NCBI GenBank assembly: GCA_002294405.1 | Contig: DBFP01000048.1 | Span: 6,890 to 32,395 of the forward strand | Length of the DNA: 25,506 nt | DNA from: Anaerolineales bacterium UBA877 | GTDB lineage: Bacteria; Chloroflexota; Anaerolineae; Anaerolineales; Villigracilaceae | Direction of reading: 5' to 3' | The notes under the pieces: model-generated | The model's input: only the letters and a program-made list of their open reading frames with translations | Database searches by the model: none | Told to the model about the DNA's origin: nothing | Made by a program: the position numbers and the translations under genes | In this document: one piece after another, positions 9,466-17,778 of the stretch | Numbering within the stretch: position 1 is the stretch's first letter | Layout: every line of letters begins with the position of its first letter

Positions 9466-11928
9466 TTACTCAATGATCACACGAACAGCCACTTTCTTTG
9501 TCCCGGGTTTGGGTACAGGGATAATATTACCCTCGATGGAATATCCATCCACCTCCAACCGCGACTTGTTTCCGGGCTTTCGCCGTTCAACCTTGATCTC
9601 ATAACGGACTCCCCGGTACATCCGTATCCCTTCAAATCCTTCCCAGGCTGAGGGCATGACCGGAGCGATCTGTAAACCGTCATACGCCGGGCGAATGCCC
9701 AGAATCCACTGGGTAATGGCAACGTAATTCCATGCCGCTGCCCCCGTCAACCAGGAGTTTTTGGCTTCACCGGTCGCCGCTGCATCCCTGCCGGAAATCA
9801 TTTGAGCATATACATAAGGCTCACACTTGTGCACCTCGCTGATCTCTTCCCGCGCTGAGGGGTTGATCCGCAGGTAATAGTCATGCGCCTTGCTGCCACG
9901 CCCGACCAATGTTTCTGCGATCATGATCCAGGGATTGGTGTGGCAAAATACCCCTGCATTTTCTTTATAACCCGGAGGGTAGGATGAAATCTCACCCAGG
10001 TGCAAATAGTATTTACTGAAAGCAGGTTGCTGCAGGACAATCCCGTGCGGGGTTGCCAGGTATTCAGCTACGGAATTCAAGGATTTTTCAGCACGACCAT
10101 CCTCTATCCCCAGGCCTGCCATCACACAGATTCCCTGTGGTTCGATGAAAATCCGGCCTTCGTCATTGTCTTGAGACCCCAACACCCTGCCAAAATCATC
10201 ATATGCCCGGCGGAACCAATCTCCGTCCCAACCCGCGAACCAGACGACGGATTCCATTTCTTTGGCTGCCTTGGTATAGAATTCCGACTGTTCACCCTTG
10301 CCCATGCGGGTTGAAATTGCCGCCATCTCCCTGGCTGCCATGACAAACAATCCAGCGATAAATACACTTTCTGCAACCTTGCCTTCCTTGTTGGTGGTGG
10401 TCTGGAAGGATTGACCAGGCGTGTCTGAGAAGCAGTTCAAGTTCAAGCAGTCGTTCCAGTCCGCTCTACCAATAAGCGGCAATCTATGCGGACCAAGCCG
10501 GTCGAGGGTATATTGTATGCTCCGCTGCAAATGCCCCCAAAGCGATTCTTCGGACCCGGGTTGATTGTCAAAAGGTGTGGGTTCTTTCAGAATGTCCCAA
10601 TCGCCCGTCTCCTTGAGATAAGCGGAAACTGATAACACCAACCAGAGAGGATCATCATTGAAGTTGCCGCCCACATCATTGTTACCGCGCTTGGTCAGAG
10701 GTTGGTACTGGTGATATGCACCGCCATTTGGCAGTTGGGTTGCCGCCAGGTCAAGGATGCGCTCGCGAGCCCGTCCCGGTACCAGGTGAATAAACCCGAG
10801 CAGGTCCTGGTTGGAATCTCGGAAACCCATCCCGCGCCCGATCCCGGACTCGAAATATGAAGCCGAGCGGGATAGGTTGAACGTGATCATCACCTGGTAT
10901 GTATTCCATATATTGACCATGCGATTGGTATGCACATCCGGTGTGATTATTTGAAACCTGGTCAGGAGTTCGTTCCAATATTCCCGTAACTCCTGGAAAG
11001 CGACTTCCACCAATTCATGGTCGAGATACTTTTTAATGATCGGTAAAACCGGACGTTTGTTAATAATCTGTGAATCCGATGGATCAAATTTCTCATTAAC
11101 CGGGTTTTCGTGATACCCCAATATAACCCTGACCTTTTTCTGCTGCCCGGCATCGAGTGGAACGATTATTTGCTGTGCGCCGATGGGCTGCCAGCCATGG
11201 GCTATCGAACCTGACAAATGACCCGCCTTGATGGCAGCGGGGGAATCCCAGCCCCCGTACGGACCGAGGAATGCCTCCCGCTGGGTGTCAAACCCGCTGA
11301 CGTGCTCGGAACTAGCCAGGTAGGCAAAATGATTGCGTCGTTCGCGGTACTCCGTCTTGTGGTAGATGATCCCATCCTGGACTTCGACCTCTCCAATGGA
11401 GTAATTCCGCTGAAAATTAGTGGCATCATCCATCGCATCCCATAGGTTGAATTCCACTGCTGGGAATACAGACAATTGTGTCGAAGATCTGCGGTGATTG
11501 GTGATGGTCATTTCCCAAATTTCAAGTGTTTCCCCCGGTGGGACAAAATAACGAGTTGAGACTTCAATCCCGGCAAGCTTGGATCGGATGATGGTATAGC
11601 CCAGGCCGTGACGGCACTCGTATTCATCCAAGGAGGTGCGCATCGGCTGCCAGGTTGGGCACCATATTAATGGTTCAGAGTCTTGGTAGGATGAATTATC
11701 TGCCCTGATGTACAAATACCGTCCCCCCGAATCCAGAGGGGCATTATTATAACGGAAGCGGATCAAACGCCTCAGACGGGCATCCTTGTAGAATGAATAC
11801 CCACCCCCCGTATTGGATATGATTCCAAAATATGATTCGGACCCCATGTAATTGATCCATGGCAGAGGAGTATCAGGTCGTTCAATTACGTACTCACGAG
11901 TTAAATCATCAAAGTGACCGTAGCGCAT
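9466..11928 (-). CDS. Cellobiose phosphorylase (GH94)
   Basis: Converts cellobiose plus phosphate to alpha-glucose 1-phosphate and glucose, saving one ATP per disaccharide compared with hydrolysis. The 820 residues match the characterised cellobiose phosphorylases of Clostridium almost motif for motif: MRYGHFDD..REYVIERPDTPLPWINYMG, YSFYKDARLRRL, HKTEYRERRNH, GRGMGFRDSNQDLLGF, AYHQYQPLTKRGNN, ADWND (489-493) followed by CLNLNCF, FQTTT, and GYKENAGVFCH. Cellodextrin phosphorylases of this family are about 150 residues longer, so cellobiose is the likely substrate. ATG 11928 is chosen because GAGG sits 4-5 nt upstream and the protein then opens at the family start; an upstream ATG at 11964 would add 12 non-conserved residues. 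The start lies 60 bp after the SpoIIE-type phosphatase gene on the same strand. Confidence 0.95.
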   Translation of the reverse strand: MRYGHFDDLTREYVIERPDTPLPWINYMGSESYFGIISNTGGGYSFYKDARLRRLIRFRYNNAPLDSGGRYLYIRADNSSYQDSEPLIWCPTWQPMRTSLDEYECRHGLGYTIIRSKLAGIEVSTRYFVPPGETLEIWEMTITNHRRSSTQLSVFPAVEFNLWDAMDDATNFQRNYSIGEVEVQDGIIYHKTEYRERRNHFAYLASSEHVSGFDTQREAFLGPYGGWDSPAAIKAGHLSGSIAHGWQPIGAQQIIVPLDAGQQKKVRVILGYHENPVNEKFDPSDSQIINKRPVLPIIKKYLDHELVEVAFQELREYWNELLTRFQIITPDVHTNRMVNIWNTYQVMITFNLSRSASYFESGIGRGMGFRDSNQDLLGFIHLVPGRARERILDLAATQLPNGGAYHQYQPLTKRGNNDVGGNFNDDPLWLVLSVSAYLKETGDWDILKEPTPFDNQPGSEESLWGHLQRSIQYTLDRLGPHRLPLIGRADWNDCLNLNCFSDTPGQSFQTTTNKEGKVAESVFIAGLFVMAAREMAAISTRMGKGEQSEFYTKAAKEMESVVWFAGWDGDWFRRAYDDFGRVLGSQDNDEGRIFIEPQGICVMAGLGIEDGRAEKSLNSVAEYLATPHGIVLQQPAFSKYYLHLGEISSYPPGYKENAGVFCHTNPWIMIAETLVGRGSKAHDYYLRINPSAREEISEVHKCEPYVYAQMISGRDAAATGEAKNSWLTGAAAWNYVAITQWILGIRPAYDGLQIAPVMPSAWEGFEGIRMYRGVRYEIKVERRKPGNKSRLEVDGYSIEGNIIPVPKPGTKKVAVRVIIE

Positions 11929-11939
11929 ATTTCCTCGAT

Positions 11940-11953
11940 GAAAGCATACTTTC
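11940..11953. promoter_or_regulatory. Operator-like palindrome before cellobiose phosphorylase
   Basis: GAAAGCATACTTTC has perfect 5-bp arms, and 12 of its 14 positions agree with its own reverse complement. It sits 11 bp upstream of the start codon, just before the Shine-Dalgarno sequence. Size and arm sequence are compatible with a LacI-family operator, but no such regulator is in the window, so this is only a candidate. Confidence 0.25.
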
Positions 11954-11988
11954 GGGTTAATCACCCTTGAGGATCAGGCTGGGAGGGA

Positions 11989-13626
11989 TTATTTTTTGGA
12001 TATTACGAGGAGGGTGATATCATCAAATGTTGGGGCTTCTTTCACCCATCCAGCGACAGCGGTTTGCACGTGTTTTACCAATAGTTTGGCATTGGCAGGA
12101 GCTGAACGGACAACTGTTTTTAATTGCTCGGTGAGGAATGATTCACCTTTCGGATTTACGGCGTCGGTAATTCCATCCGAAAAAATCACCAGGCTTTCCC
12201 CTGAGGCCAGTGTGAGAACCTTTTCTTCAAAAACTGCATTCGCGACAATACCCAGGGCAATCCCCTTGATTGGAAGCGTCTTCACTTTACCAGAACCCGT
12301 TCTTAGGATGGGTGGTGGGTGACCTGCCACTGCATACTTCAAAATTGATTTTACCGGATCAAGAATTCCATAAAAGGCAGTTACAAAATTCGTCTTGATA
12401 TCCAGATCATACAAGACCTGGTTAACTTTCGCCAACAGTACCGCCGGGGAATCTTCATTTTCTACACGCTCGCGGATCAAGCCGTGCATTAGGGCCATGT
12501 ACAGCGCGGCTGGGGCACCCTTGTCACTGACATCGATTACCATGAACCCCCGGCATCCACCGGGAAGTTTATAAACATTATAGTAATCTCCAGACATTTC
12601 ATATGCTGGTTTCCATAAGGCAGCCAGGCTGTATCCACGAATCCTTGGCAATTTCGCTGGCATCAGGCTGACCTGGACTATGTGCGCCATATCGAGTTCA
12701 TGTTTCAAATGAGCATGTTGGATGCTAATTTGGTCGTTATAACGCGCCCGTTCCAGCGCTGCACCAACCTGCCTGACTCCCGCGGTAAGGAACTGCAGAT
12801 CTGATGCGGAAAGCAACTGCCACTCTTTGGCGGCAAAATTCATCATCCCAACAGCCTGATCATTGCAGATGATCGGTACGCTGGCATGAAACATAAACTC
12901 GTTGTTTACTCCACTGGTTTTGGATGCTTCTTGGAGGCGGCTGCATTCAACGATGTTTACTCCCCGTTTTAACCGCCCCCTGTTCAATAATTTCTGACAA
13001 TTACATGCGGGGGGTTGCCTGAGATAATGTCGGTCAGATTGTTCCAGGCTGGGTGGCAGGTTGTGAGCCGCCGCAAGAACATATCCATGTTCGGGAGGCT
13101 GTCCAGTATTATGACTAATAAATCCGCTGTCAGACTTGAGTGAGACCCAGGCGGTATTAAGAGTCATTACCCCCAGTAGAATTTCCAGGGTGCCTTTTAG
13201 CATGGATTGAACATCCGGCGCCCGATTGGTAACCTCCGCCAGCTGGTTGAGAGCGCGCAAGCGTGCAATTTCACGCTCCCCGGGAGAACCTGAAAATGCA
13301 TCATGCCTGGGTTGGGGTTGCTTCCGTGTGATGGACGGCCATTTTAAGTTAAATTTATTAAAGGGATTTTCATCCACCAAACTATTTTTTTTCAACCAGG
13401 TGTAGAAATATTCCAGGGAAGACCTGATCCTGTCCAAGGTTGATTGAGATGTTTCCCGGATATGCTGCTCAAGCATATATGTGCGGATGGCGACATCGTC
13501 GGAGACCTCGGGCTGGAACTTATTTCCTCCCTGTTCCAGTCTCCATTGGACATATTCCTTTACATCCTGGAGCACGTTTGCTTTTAGAGCTGGATGAGAT
13601 TTGGTAAACCGATCCAATAATTCCAT
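11989..13626 (-). CDS. GAF domain/SpoIIE-type serine phosphatase with integrase SAM-like N terminus
   Basis: A 545-residue cytosolic signalling protein. Residues about 17-97 look like the SAM-like core-binding domain of tyrosine recombinases (a helix ending in LEYFYTWLKKNSLVDENPFNKF, the 'LR.F..WL...G.I..NP' pattern), but no catalytic recombinase domain follows. Residues about 123-295 are a GAF sensor with a Cys cluster (Cys208, Cys210, Cys228) of the kind seen in some histidine kinases. Residues about 305-545 are a PP2C-like SpoIIE/RsbU phosphatase: LMPAKLP linker, GDYYN (Asp347), VIDVSDKG (Asp365, Asp368), SDGITD (Asp484, Asp488) and FDD (535-536) supply the metal-binding acids. By family it would dephosphorylate an anti-anti-sigma (STAS) protein; none is adjacent. 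No clear Shine-Dalgarno sequence precedes the ATG. It lies 40 bp after hypB. Confidence 0.87.
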   Translation of the reverse strand: MELLDRFTKSHPALKANVLQDVKEYVQWRLEQGGNKFQPEVSDDVAIRTYMLEQHIRETSQSTLDRIRSSLEYFYTWLKKNSLVDENPFNKFNLKWPSITRKQPQPRHDAFSGSPGEREIARLRALNQLAEVTNRAPDVQSMLKGTLEILLGVMTLNTAWVSLKSDSGFISHNTGQPPEHGYVLAAAHNLPPSLEQSDRHYLRQPPACNCQKLLNRGRLKRGVNIVECSRLQEASKTSGVNNEFMFHASVPIICNDQAVGMMNFAAKEWQLLSASDLQFLTAGVRQVGAALERARYNDQISIQHAHLKHELDMAHIVQVSLMPAKLPRIRGYSLAALWKPAYEMSGDYYNVYKLPGGCRGFMVIDVSDKGAPAALYMALMHGLIRERVENEDSPAVLLAKVNQVLYDLDIKTNFVTAFYGILDPVKSILKYAVAGHPPPILRTGSGKVKTLPIKGIALGIVANAVFEEKVLTLASGESLVIFSDGITDAVNPKGESFLTEQLKTVVRSAPANAKLLVKHVQTAVAGWVKEAPTFDDITLLVISKK

Positions 13627-13666
13627 TTAGGCTTAACCATTATTCGAACCTGCAGAAGATTTTATC

Positions 13667-14338
13667 CTAATTTCCTGCTTTTTTTTGTTCCGCCACCTGT
13701 GCCCCCAGCCAATCAAGCCATACTGGGATACCCTCCCCTGTGCGGCAGGACATTTCGAACTGGATGACACCGGGGTTGAGCACTTCTATTCCCTTCTTAA
13801 AAAAATCCATTCGAAAGGTTACATGGGGAAGCAGATCGATCTTGTTGATCACGACCGCCTCAACACCTCGATACATGCCGGGGTATTTGTATGGTTTATC
13901 ATCCCCTTCGGGGATGGAGGCCACCAATATGCTCCTGTGGGTGCCAAGTTTGAATTCTGCTGGACAGACCAGATTGCCGACGTTTTCGATGATCACCAGG
14001 TCAAGCCTGCTCAGATCGAGCTGAGCCATGGCGGATTGCACCATAACTGCATCCAGGTGGCAGTCCCCGCCGGTGTTGATCTGGATGGCAGTTGCACCCG
14101 CTGCTTGAGCCCGGCTTGCATCAAGGGATGTGGCAATGTCGCCGTTGATCATGCCGATCCGCAGACTGCCTTGCAAACCCCTGACCGTTTGCTCGATAAG
14201 GGAGGTTTTGCCCGCTCCGGGGGAAGCCATCATGTTAATGGCAAAGACATTGGCCGCGTTAAACCGGGACAGGTTTTCGAGAGCCAGGCGGTCATTGGCG
14301 GACAGGATTTTTTCTACCACGGGAATACGTACGGTCAT
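13667..14338 (-). CDS. hypB: Hydrogenase nickel incorporation GTPase HypB
   Basis: A SIMIBI-class GTPase that delivers nickel, with HypA, to the [NiFe]-hydrogenase large subunit (and sometimes urease). The 223 residues contain the P-loop ASPGAGKTS (38-46), the metal-site pair Cys93-His94 in GDCHLDA, the third ligand Cys125 in NLVCPAEF (the family signature), and the guanine-specificity NKID (165-168). The protein lacks the N-terminal CxxCGC site and the His-rich stretch found in enterobacterial and rhizobial HypB, so it is the short type without nickel storage. GGAG lies 8 nt before ATG 14338. It follows hypA by 35 bp. No hydrogenase structural gene or hypCDEF is in the window. Confidence 0.95.
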   Translation of the reverse strand: MTVRIPVVEKILSANDRLALENLSRFNAANVFAINMMASPGAGKTSLIEQTVRGLQGSLRIGMINGDIATSLDASRAQAAGATAIQINTGGDCHLDAVMVQSAMAQLDLSRLDLVIIENVGNLVCPAEFKLGTHRSILVASIPEGDDKPYKYPGMYRGVEAVVINKIDLLPHVTFRMDFFKKGIEVLNPGVIQFEMSCRTGEGIPVWLDWLGAQVAEQKKAGN

Positions 14339-14373
14339 ACGCCGTTCTCCATTTGTGACCAGCTTATCAACAC

Positions 14374-14736
14374 TTAATTGGCGCGTTCTTGTTTTTCTTC
14401 CACGTCAATTGCTTCCAGGTGGAACTCTTCACCGGTAATAACCTTCACGTGAGTCCCACCGCAGTTTGGACATGAGAATTCTTCACTGGCAGGTTGATAT
14501 TCTTTTCCGCAATCTTGGCATACCAGGTTCACGGGGACCCGCCTGAAGTGCAGGGTGGCACCTCTCGCTATTGTTCCTTCGCTGATGATGTCCCAATAGA
14601 ACTGGACCGAATCATCCACGATGGACGACCATTGTCCAAGGACGAGATATAAATCCGTGATGCTTCGCGCGTGGCGTTCATTTGCATGTCGCAGGGCGAT
14701 TTCAAGCATGCTTTCGGTGACGGCAAGTTCGTGCAT
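14374..14736 (-). CDS. hypA: Hydrogenase/urease nickel chaperone HypA
   Basis: A small nickel-binding metallochaperone of 120 residues that works with HypB. The N-terminal MHE motif (His2, Glu3) is the nickel site, and two CxxC pairs (Cys73/Cys76 in CQDC, Cys89/Cys92 in CPNC) form the structural zinc site. Length is normal for the family (113-120). There is no Shine-Dalgarno sequence; instead a consensus TATAAT sits at 14747-14752, ten bases before the ATG, so transcription would start within a few bases of the start codon. hypB follows 35 bp downstream. Confidence 0.95.
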   Translation of the reverse strand: MHELAVTESMLEIALRHANERHARSITDLYLVLGQWSSIVDDSVQFYWDIISEGTIARGATLHFRRVPVNLVCQDCGKEYQPASEEFSCPNCGGTHVKVITGEEFHLEAIDVEEKQERAN

Positions 14737-14746
14737 GGGTCAAGCC

Positions 14747-14752
14747 ATTATA
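14747..14752 (-). promoter_or_regulatory. -10 box TATAAT of the hypAB promoter
   Basis: A perfect TATAAT reads leftward 10 nt before the hypA ATG. No good -35 hexamer is visible 16-18 nt upstream. The implied leader is at most a few bases long. Confidence 0.5.
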
Positions 14753-14819
14753 CAGCAATATGGTTAACGGGAATTTACCCTGTTGCGCAAGCGGCAGCAG
14801 CAAAGTGAATGGATAAGAA

Positions 14820-14851
14820 GATACGGGGCAACTCGATGGTCGCCCCGTATC
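14820..14851 (-). terminator. Terminator hairpin after the gcv operon
   Basis: GATACGGGGC (14820-14829) pairs perfectly with GCCCCGTATC (14842-14851). Three further pairs (one G-T) inside leave a 6-nt loop. On the minus strand the hairpin is followed by TTCTTATCC, a weak U-tract. It lies 84 nt past the gcvPB stop codon and before hypA, separating the two transcription units. Confidence 0.6.
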
Positions 14852-14934
14852 AACACCTGGCATGAGCAAATCCAACTGGATGCTCCAAAAAGCAGGGAAA
14901 ATTAATTCCCGGGAAAAAACAAGGAATTCTGTGT

Positions 14935-16404
14935 TTACCTGGAGTAATCTTCAGGCAGCCAACAGCACAATACCAATTCGCGCGCTGCCTTTACCTCATC
15001 CATTCTTCCGAAAGGAGTCTTGTGGGGGGCTTCCAGGAGCAGGTGCGGGGCTGTTTTTGCCTCCGAGGCGATCTTCAACAATGCCTCGGCAAAGGCATCC
15101 AACGTTTGCTTATTCTCGGTCTCGGTTGGCTCGATCATTAATGCTTCATGGACGATGAGTGGGAAATAGTTGGTTGGCGGATGAAAATCATAATCCATCA
15201 ACCGTTTGGCAATATCCAGGGCACGGATACCAGGTGCATCGGACCACTGGCCTTCGGCCACGAACTCATGCATGCAAACCCGATCGAACGGGACGGTATA
15301 AACGTCTTTAAGCCTTACCTTGATATAGTTGGCATTCAGCACGGCATACTCGGAAACCTGGCGCAGCCCGTCCGGTCCATGCATGGCAATATAAGTGTAT
15401 GCCCGCACCAACATCCCGAAATGACCGTGGAAAGACTTGACACGTCCGATGGTTTTTTTCGGGGTGATAAACCCGTACAGAGGGGGTTCGTCATCCGTAC
15501 TTTCTTCGATAATGCCAACCAGGGGGCTTGGGAGGAATTCGGCCAGCCTTTCGGAAACGCCCACGGGGCCTGAACCTGGTCCACCCCCCCCATGGGGTGT
15601 GGAAAAGGTTTTGTGCAGGTTGTAATGCATTACATCAAAACCCACATCCCCGGGTCGAATGACACCCAGCAAGGCATTCAAGTTGGCGCCGTCCCCGTAA
15701 ACCAACCCGCCGCATTCATGAACGATGTTGATAACTTGCTCGAGGTGTTCATCAAAAAGGCCAAGGGTGTTGGGATTGGTCAGCATTAAACCGACCGTGG
15801 TATCGTCGCAGGCAGCTTTCAGGGATGCCAGGTCTACATTACCGCGCGCATCAGATGGAACCTGCATAACATCCAGGTTGCTCATGGCTGAGGAGGCGGG
15901 ATTCGTTCCATGGGCTGAATCGGGGATGAGCATCTTCACCCGCTTGGTATCCCCGTGATCTTTGTGATATGCACGCATGATCAGCACACCGGTCAATTCT
16001 CCATGCGCCCCGGCAGCCGGCTGAAGGCTCAGCGCACTGAAACCGGAAATTTCTTTCAGCCATTCCTGCAAGGTATACATCAAAGCCAGGTTTCCCTGGA
16101 CCGTTTCTATCGGCTGGAGAGGATGTGTAAAAGCAAAGCCGGGCAGCCTGGCGGTATCTTCATTGATTTTCGGATTATATTTCATCGTGCAAGAGCCAAG
16201 GGGATAAAAGCCTCCATCCACGCTGTAGTTATATTTTGAAAGGTTGACAAAATGGCGCACAACATCAACTTCAGCCAGTTCGGGCAGTGGTAAATCCTTG
16301 CGGAGCAGGTCCTGTGGCAGATCAACCCTCGGCACATCCGGTTCTGGAAAGGTGACCCCGTTCCGCCCCTGGGAGGACAATTCATAGATCGTGGGCTCAG
16401 TCAT
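14935..16404 (-). CDS. gcvPB: Glycine dehydrogenase (decarboxylating) subunit 2
   Basis: The C-terminal, PLP-binding half of the split P protein of the glycine cleavage system. It decarboxylates glycine and passes the aminomethyl group to lipoylated GcvH, as a heterotetramer with GcvPA. The 489-residue product carries YPLGSCTMKYNP (67-78), the PLP lysine Lys265 in HYNLHKTFSTPHGGGGPGSGP, and the Gly-rich loop after it, all standard for this subunit. Its ATG lies inside the 3' end of gcvPA (8-nt overlap, stop TGA at 16397-16399), which implies translational coupling. It is the last gene of the riboswitch-controlled operon, and a hairpin terminator follows. Confidence 0.97.
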   Translation of the reverse strand: MTEPTIYELSSQGRNGVTFPEPDVPRVDLPQDLLRKDLPLPELAEVDVVRHFVNLSKYNYSVDGGFYPLGSCTMKYNPKINEDTARLPGFAFTHPLQPIETVQGNLALMYTLQEWLKEISGFSALSLQPAAGAHGELTGVLIMRAYHKDHGDTKRVKMLIPDSAHGTNPASSAMSNLDVMQVPSDARGNVDLASLKAACDDTTVGLMLTNPNTLGLFDEHLEQVINIVHECGGLVYGDGANLNALLGVIRPGDVGFDVMHYNLHKTFSTPHGGGGPGSGPVGVSERLAEFLPSPLVGIIEESTDDEPPLYGFITPKKTIGRVKSFHGHFGMLVRAYTYIAMHGPDGLRQVSEYAVLNANYIKVRLKDVYTVPFDRVCMHEFVAEGQWSDAPGIRALDIAKRLMDYDFHPPTNYFPLIVHEALMIEPTETENKQTLDAFAEALLKIASEAKTAPHLLLEAPHKTPFGRMDEVKAARELVLCCWLPEDYSR

Positions 16405-17752
16405 GACTCACCTCCGTCAGTACCTCCACCAGGGCATCGATTTCATCCTTGGTGTTCATCTCGGTCACGGCAATCAGCATGTGGTCCTTCAAAGATGGAT
16501 AATCCTGTCCGAGATCATACCCGCCAAGGAAACCATGCTCCAGGAGATGGTTATTGATTTCTGCGACCGGCTTGGGGCAGCAGACTGAAAACTCATGGAA
16601 GAAAGGTGTCTCAAAACAAAGTGAATATCCTTTAACCTTGTTGATTTTCTCGGCAGCATAATGTGCCTTGTGATAGCATAATTCGGCAACTTGCCTGAAA
16701 CCCTTTTGCCCGAGAAGCGAGAGGTACACAGCAGCCGCCAGAGCCAACAAGCCCTGGTTGGAACAAATATTGGAGATGGCGCGCTCGCGCTTGATGTGCT
16801 GTTCCCGGGCGGTAAGTGTCAGGACAAAGGCGCGCTGGCCGCGGTTATCCACCGTCTCGCCCACCAGCCGTCCGGCCATCTTGTGGATGAATTGTTTGCG
16901 GGTGGTGAAGAACCCCAGGTATGGTCCGCCAAATGAAAGCGGAATCCCAAGCGGCTGTCCTTCCCCCACAACGATATCAGCTCCCATCTCACCGGGAGTA
17001 TTATAGAGCGCCAGTGCGGTCGGGTTGGTTGTTACACAGACCAGGGATCCCTTGCCATGTGCCAGTTCAATGATTTTGGTGAAATCGTAAACACGCCCAA
17101 AAAAGTCTGGGTATTGGACAATGATCAGGGCGGTGTTGTCGTCGATCAATCTTTCGAGAGCTTCCGGACCTGCCTCCAGGTTGGCATTGGGATCATCTCC
17201 CGCCAGTTTCATGCCCATTCCCTGGATATATGTGCGCATGGTTGCCCGGTACTGCGGGTGGACGGTTGGTGAGATGACCACCTTCCTTCGTTTGCCCCGG
17301 AATTGGGCATAAGCCATATTGGCTGCCTCGGCAACGGCGGTGGCGCCGTCATAATGGGAGGCGTTCGATACTTCCATTCCAGTGAGCGCACATATCAGGC
17401 TTTGGTATTCGAAAATGGCCTGCAGTGTTCCTTGCGATATTTCCGGTTGATAAGGGGTGTAGGCAGTGTAGAACTCACCGCGTCTCAATATATGGTCCAC
17501 TGCTGCGGGGATATAGTGGTTATATGCACCTGCACCGAGGAAGGAAACCAGGTCTGTGCGGATGTTATCATTGCCCATGGAGAGGTAACCCAGTTCAGCG
17601 GCCGCCTCCATCTCGGTTAGAGCAGGGGGCAGATTCAGTTTTGGGAAGCGATACTTGGCAGGAATATCATTGAACAGGTCTTCGAGGGTTTCAAGGCCGA
17701 CGGCAGCTAGCATTTCCTCCCGCTCTTTGGGAGAATGTGGGATAAAAGTCAT
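16397..17752 (-). CDS. gcvPA: Glycine dehydrogenase (decarboxylating) subunit 1
   Basis: The N-terminal half of the split P protein, 451 residues. It forms the partner fold for GcvPB and lacks the PLP lysine. It starts MTFIPHSPKEREEMLAAVG, the usual opening, and contains FLGAGAYNHYIPAAVDHI, YTPYQPEISQGTLQAIFEYQ, GMEVSNASHYDGATA and GEGQPLGIPLSFGGPYLGFF. ATG 17752 is chosen because AAGGAG sits 5-6 nt upstream; further in-frame starts reach back to about 17800 but would overlap the gcvH end and add non-conserved residues. It starts 26 bp after the gcvH stop codon and overlaps gcvPB by 8 nt. Confidence 0.97.
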   Translation of the reverse strand: MTFIPHSPKEREEMLAAVGLETLEDLFNDIPAKYRFPKLNLPPALTEMEAAAELGYLSMGNDNIRTDLVSFLGAGAYNHYIPAAVDHILRRGEFYTAYTPYQPEISQGTLQAIFEYQSLICALTGMEVSNASHYDGATAVAEAANMAYAQFRGKRRKVVISPTVHPQYRATMRTYIQGMGMKLAGDDPNANLEAGPEALERLIDDNTALIIVQYPDFFGRVYDFTKIIELAHGKGSLVCVTTNPTALALYNTPGEMGADIVVGEGQPLGIPLSFGGPYLGFFTTRKQFIHKMAGRLVGETVDNRGQRAFVLTLTAREQHIKRERAISNICSNQGLLALAAAVYLSLLGQKGFRQVAELCYHKAHYAAEKINKVKGYSLCFETPFFHEFSVCCPKPVAEINNHLLEHGFLGGYDLGQDYPSLKDHMLIAVTEMNTKDEIDALVEVLTEVSHD

Positions 17753-17778
17753 ATACTCTCCTTCCATTGACGGGCTAA

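Noticed and set aside
9466..11928. Cellodextrin phosphorylase as the product of the larger GH94 gene
   Set aside because: Known cellodextrin phosphorylases are about 980 residues; this one is 820 and matches cellobiose phosphorylase motifs throughout.
11989..13626. Site-specific integrase or mobile element, because of the SAM-like N terminus
   Set aside because: No tyrosine-recombinase catalytic domain (Arg...His-x-x-Arg...Tyr) follows, and no att-like repeats or cargo genes are seen.
13685..14377. Long open frame (230 codons) on the plus strand opposite hypB
   Set aside because: It is antisense to a clearly conserved GTPase, its product is rich in His, Cys and Gln with no recognisable domain, and it has no convincing start signal.
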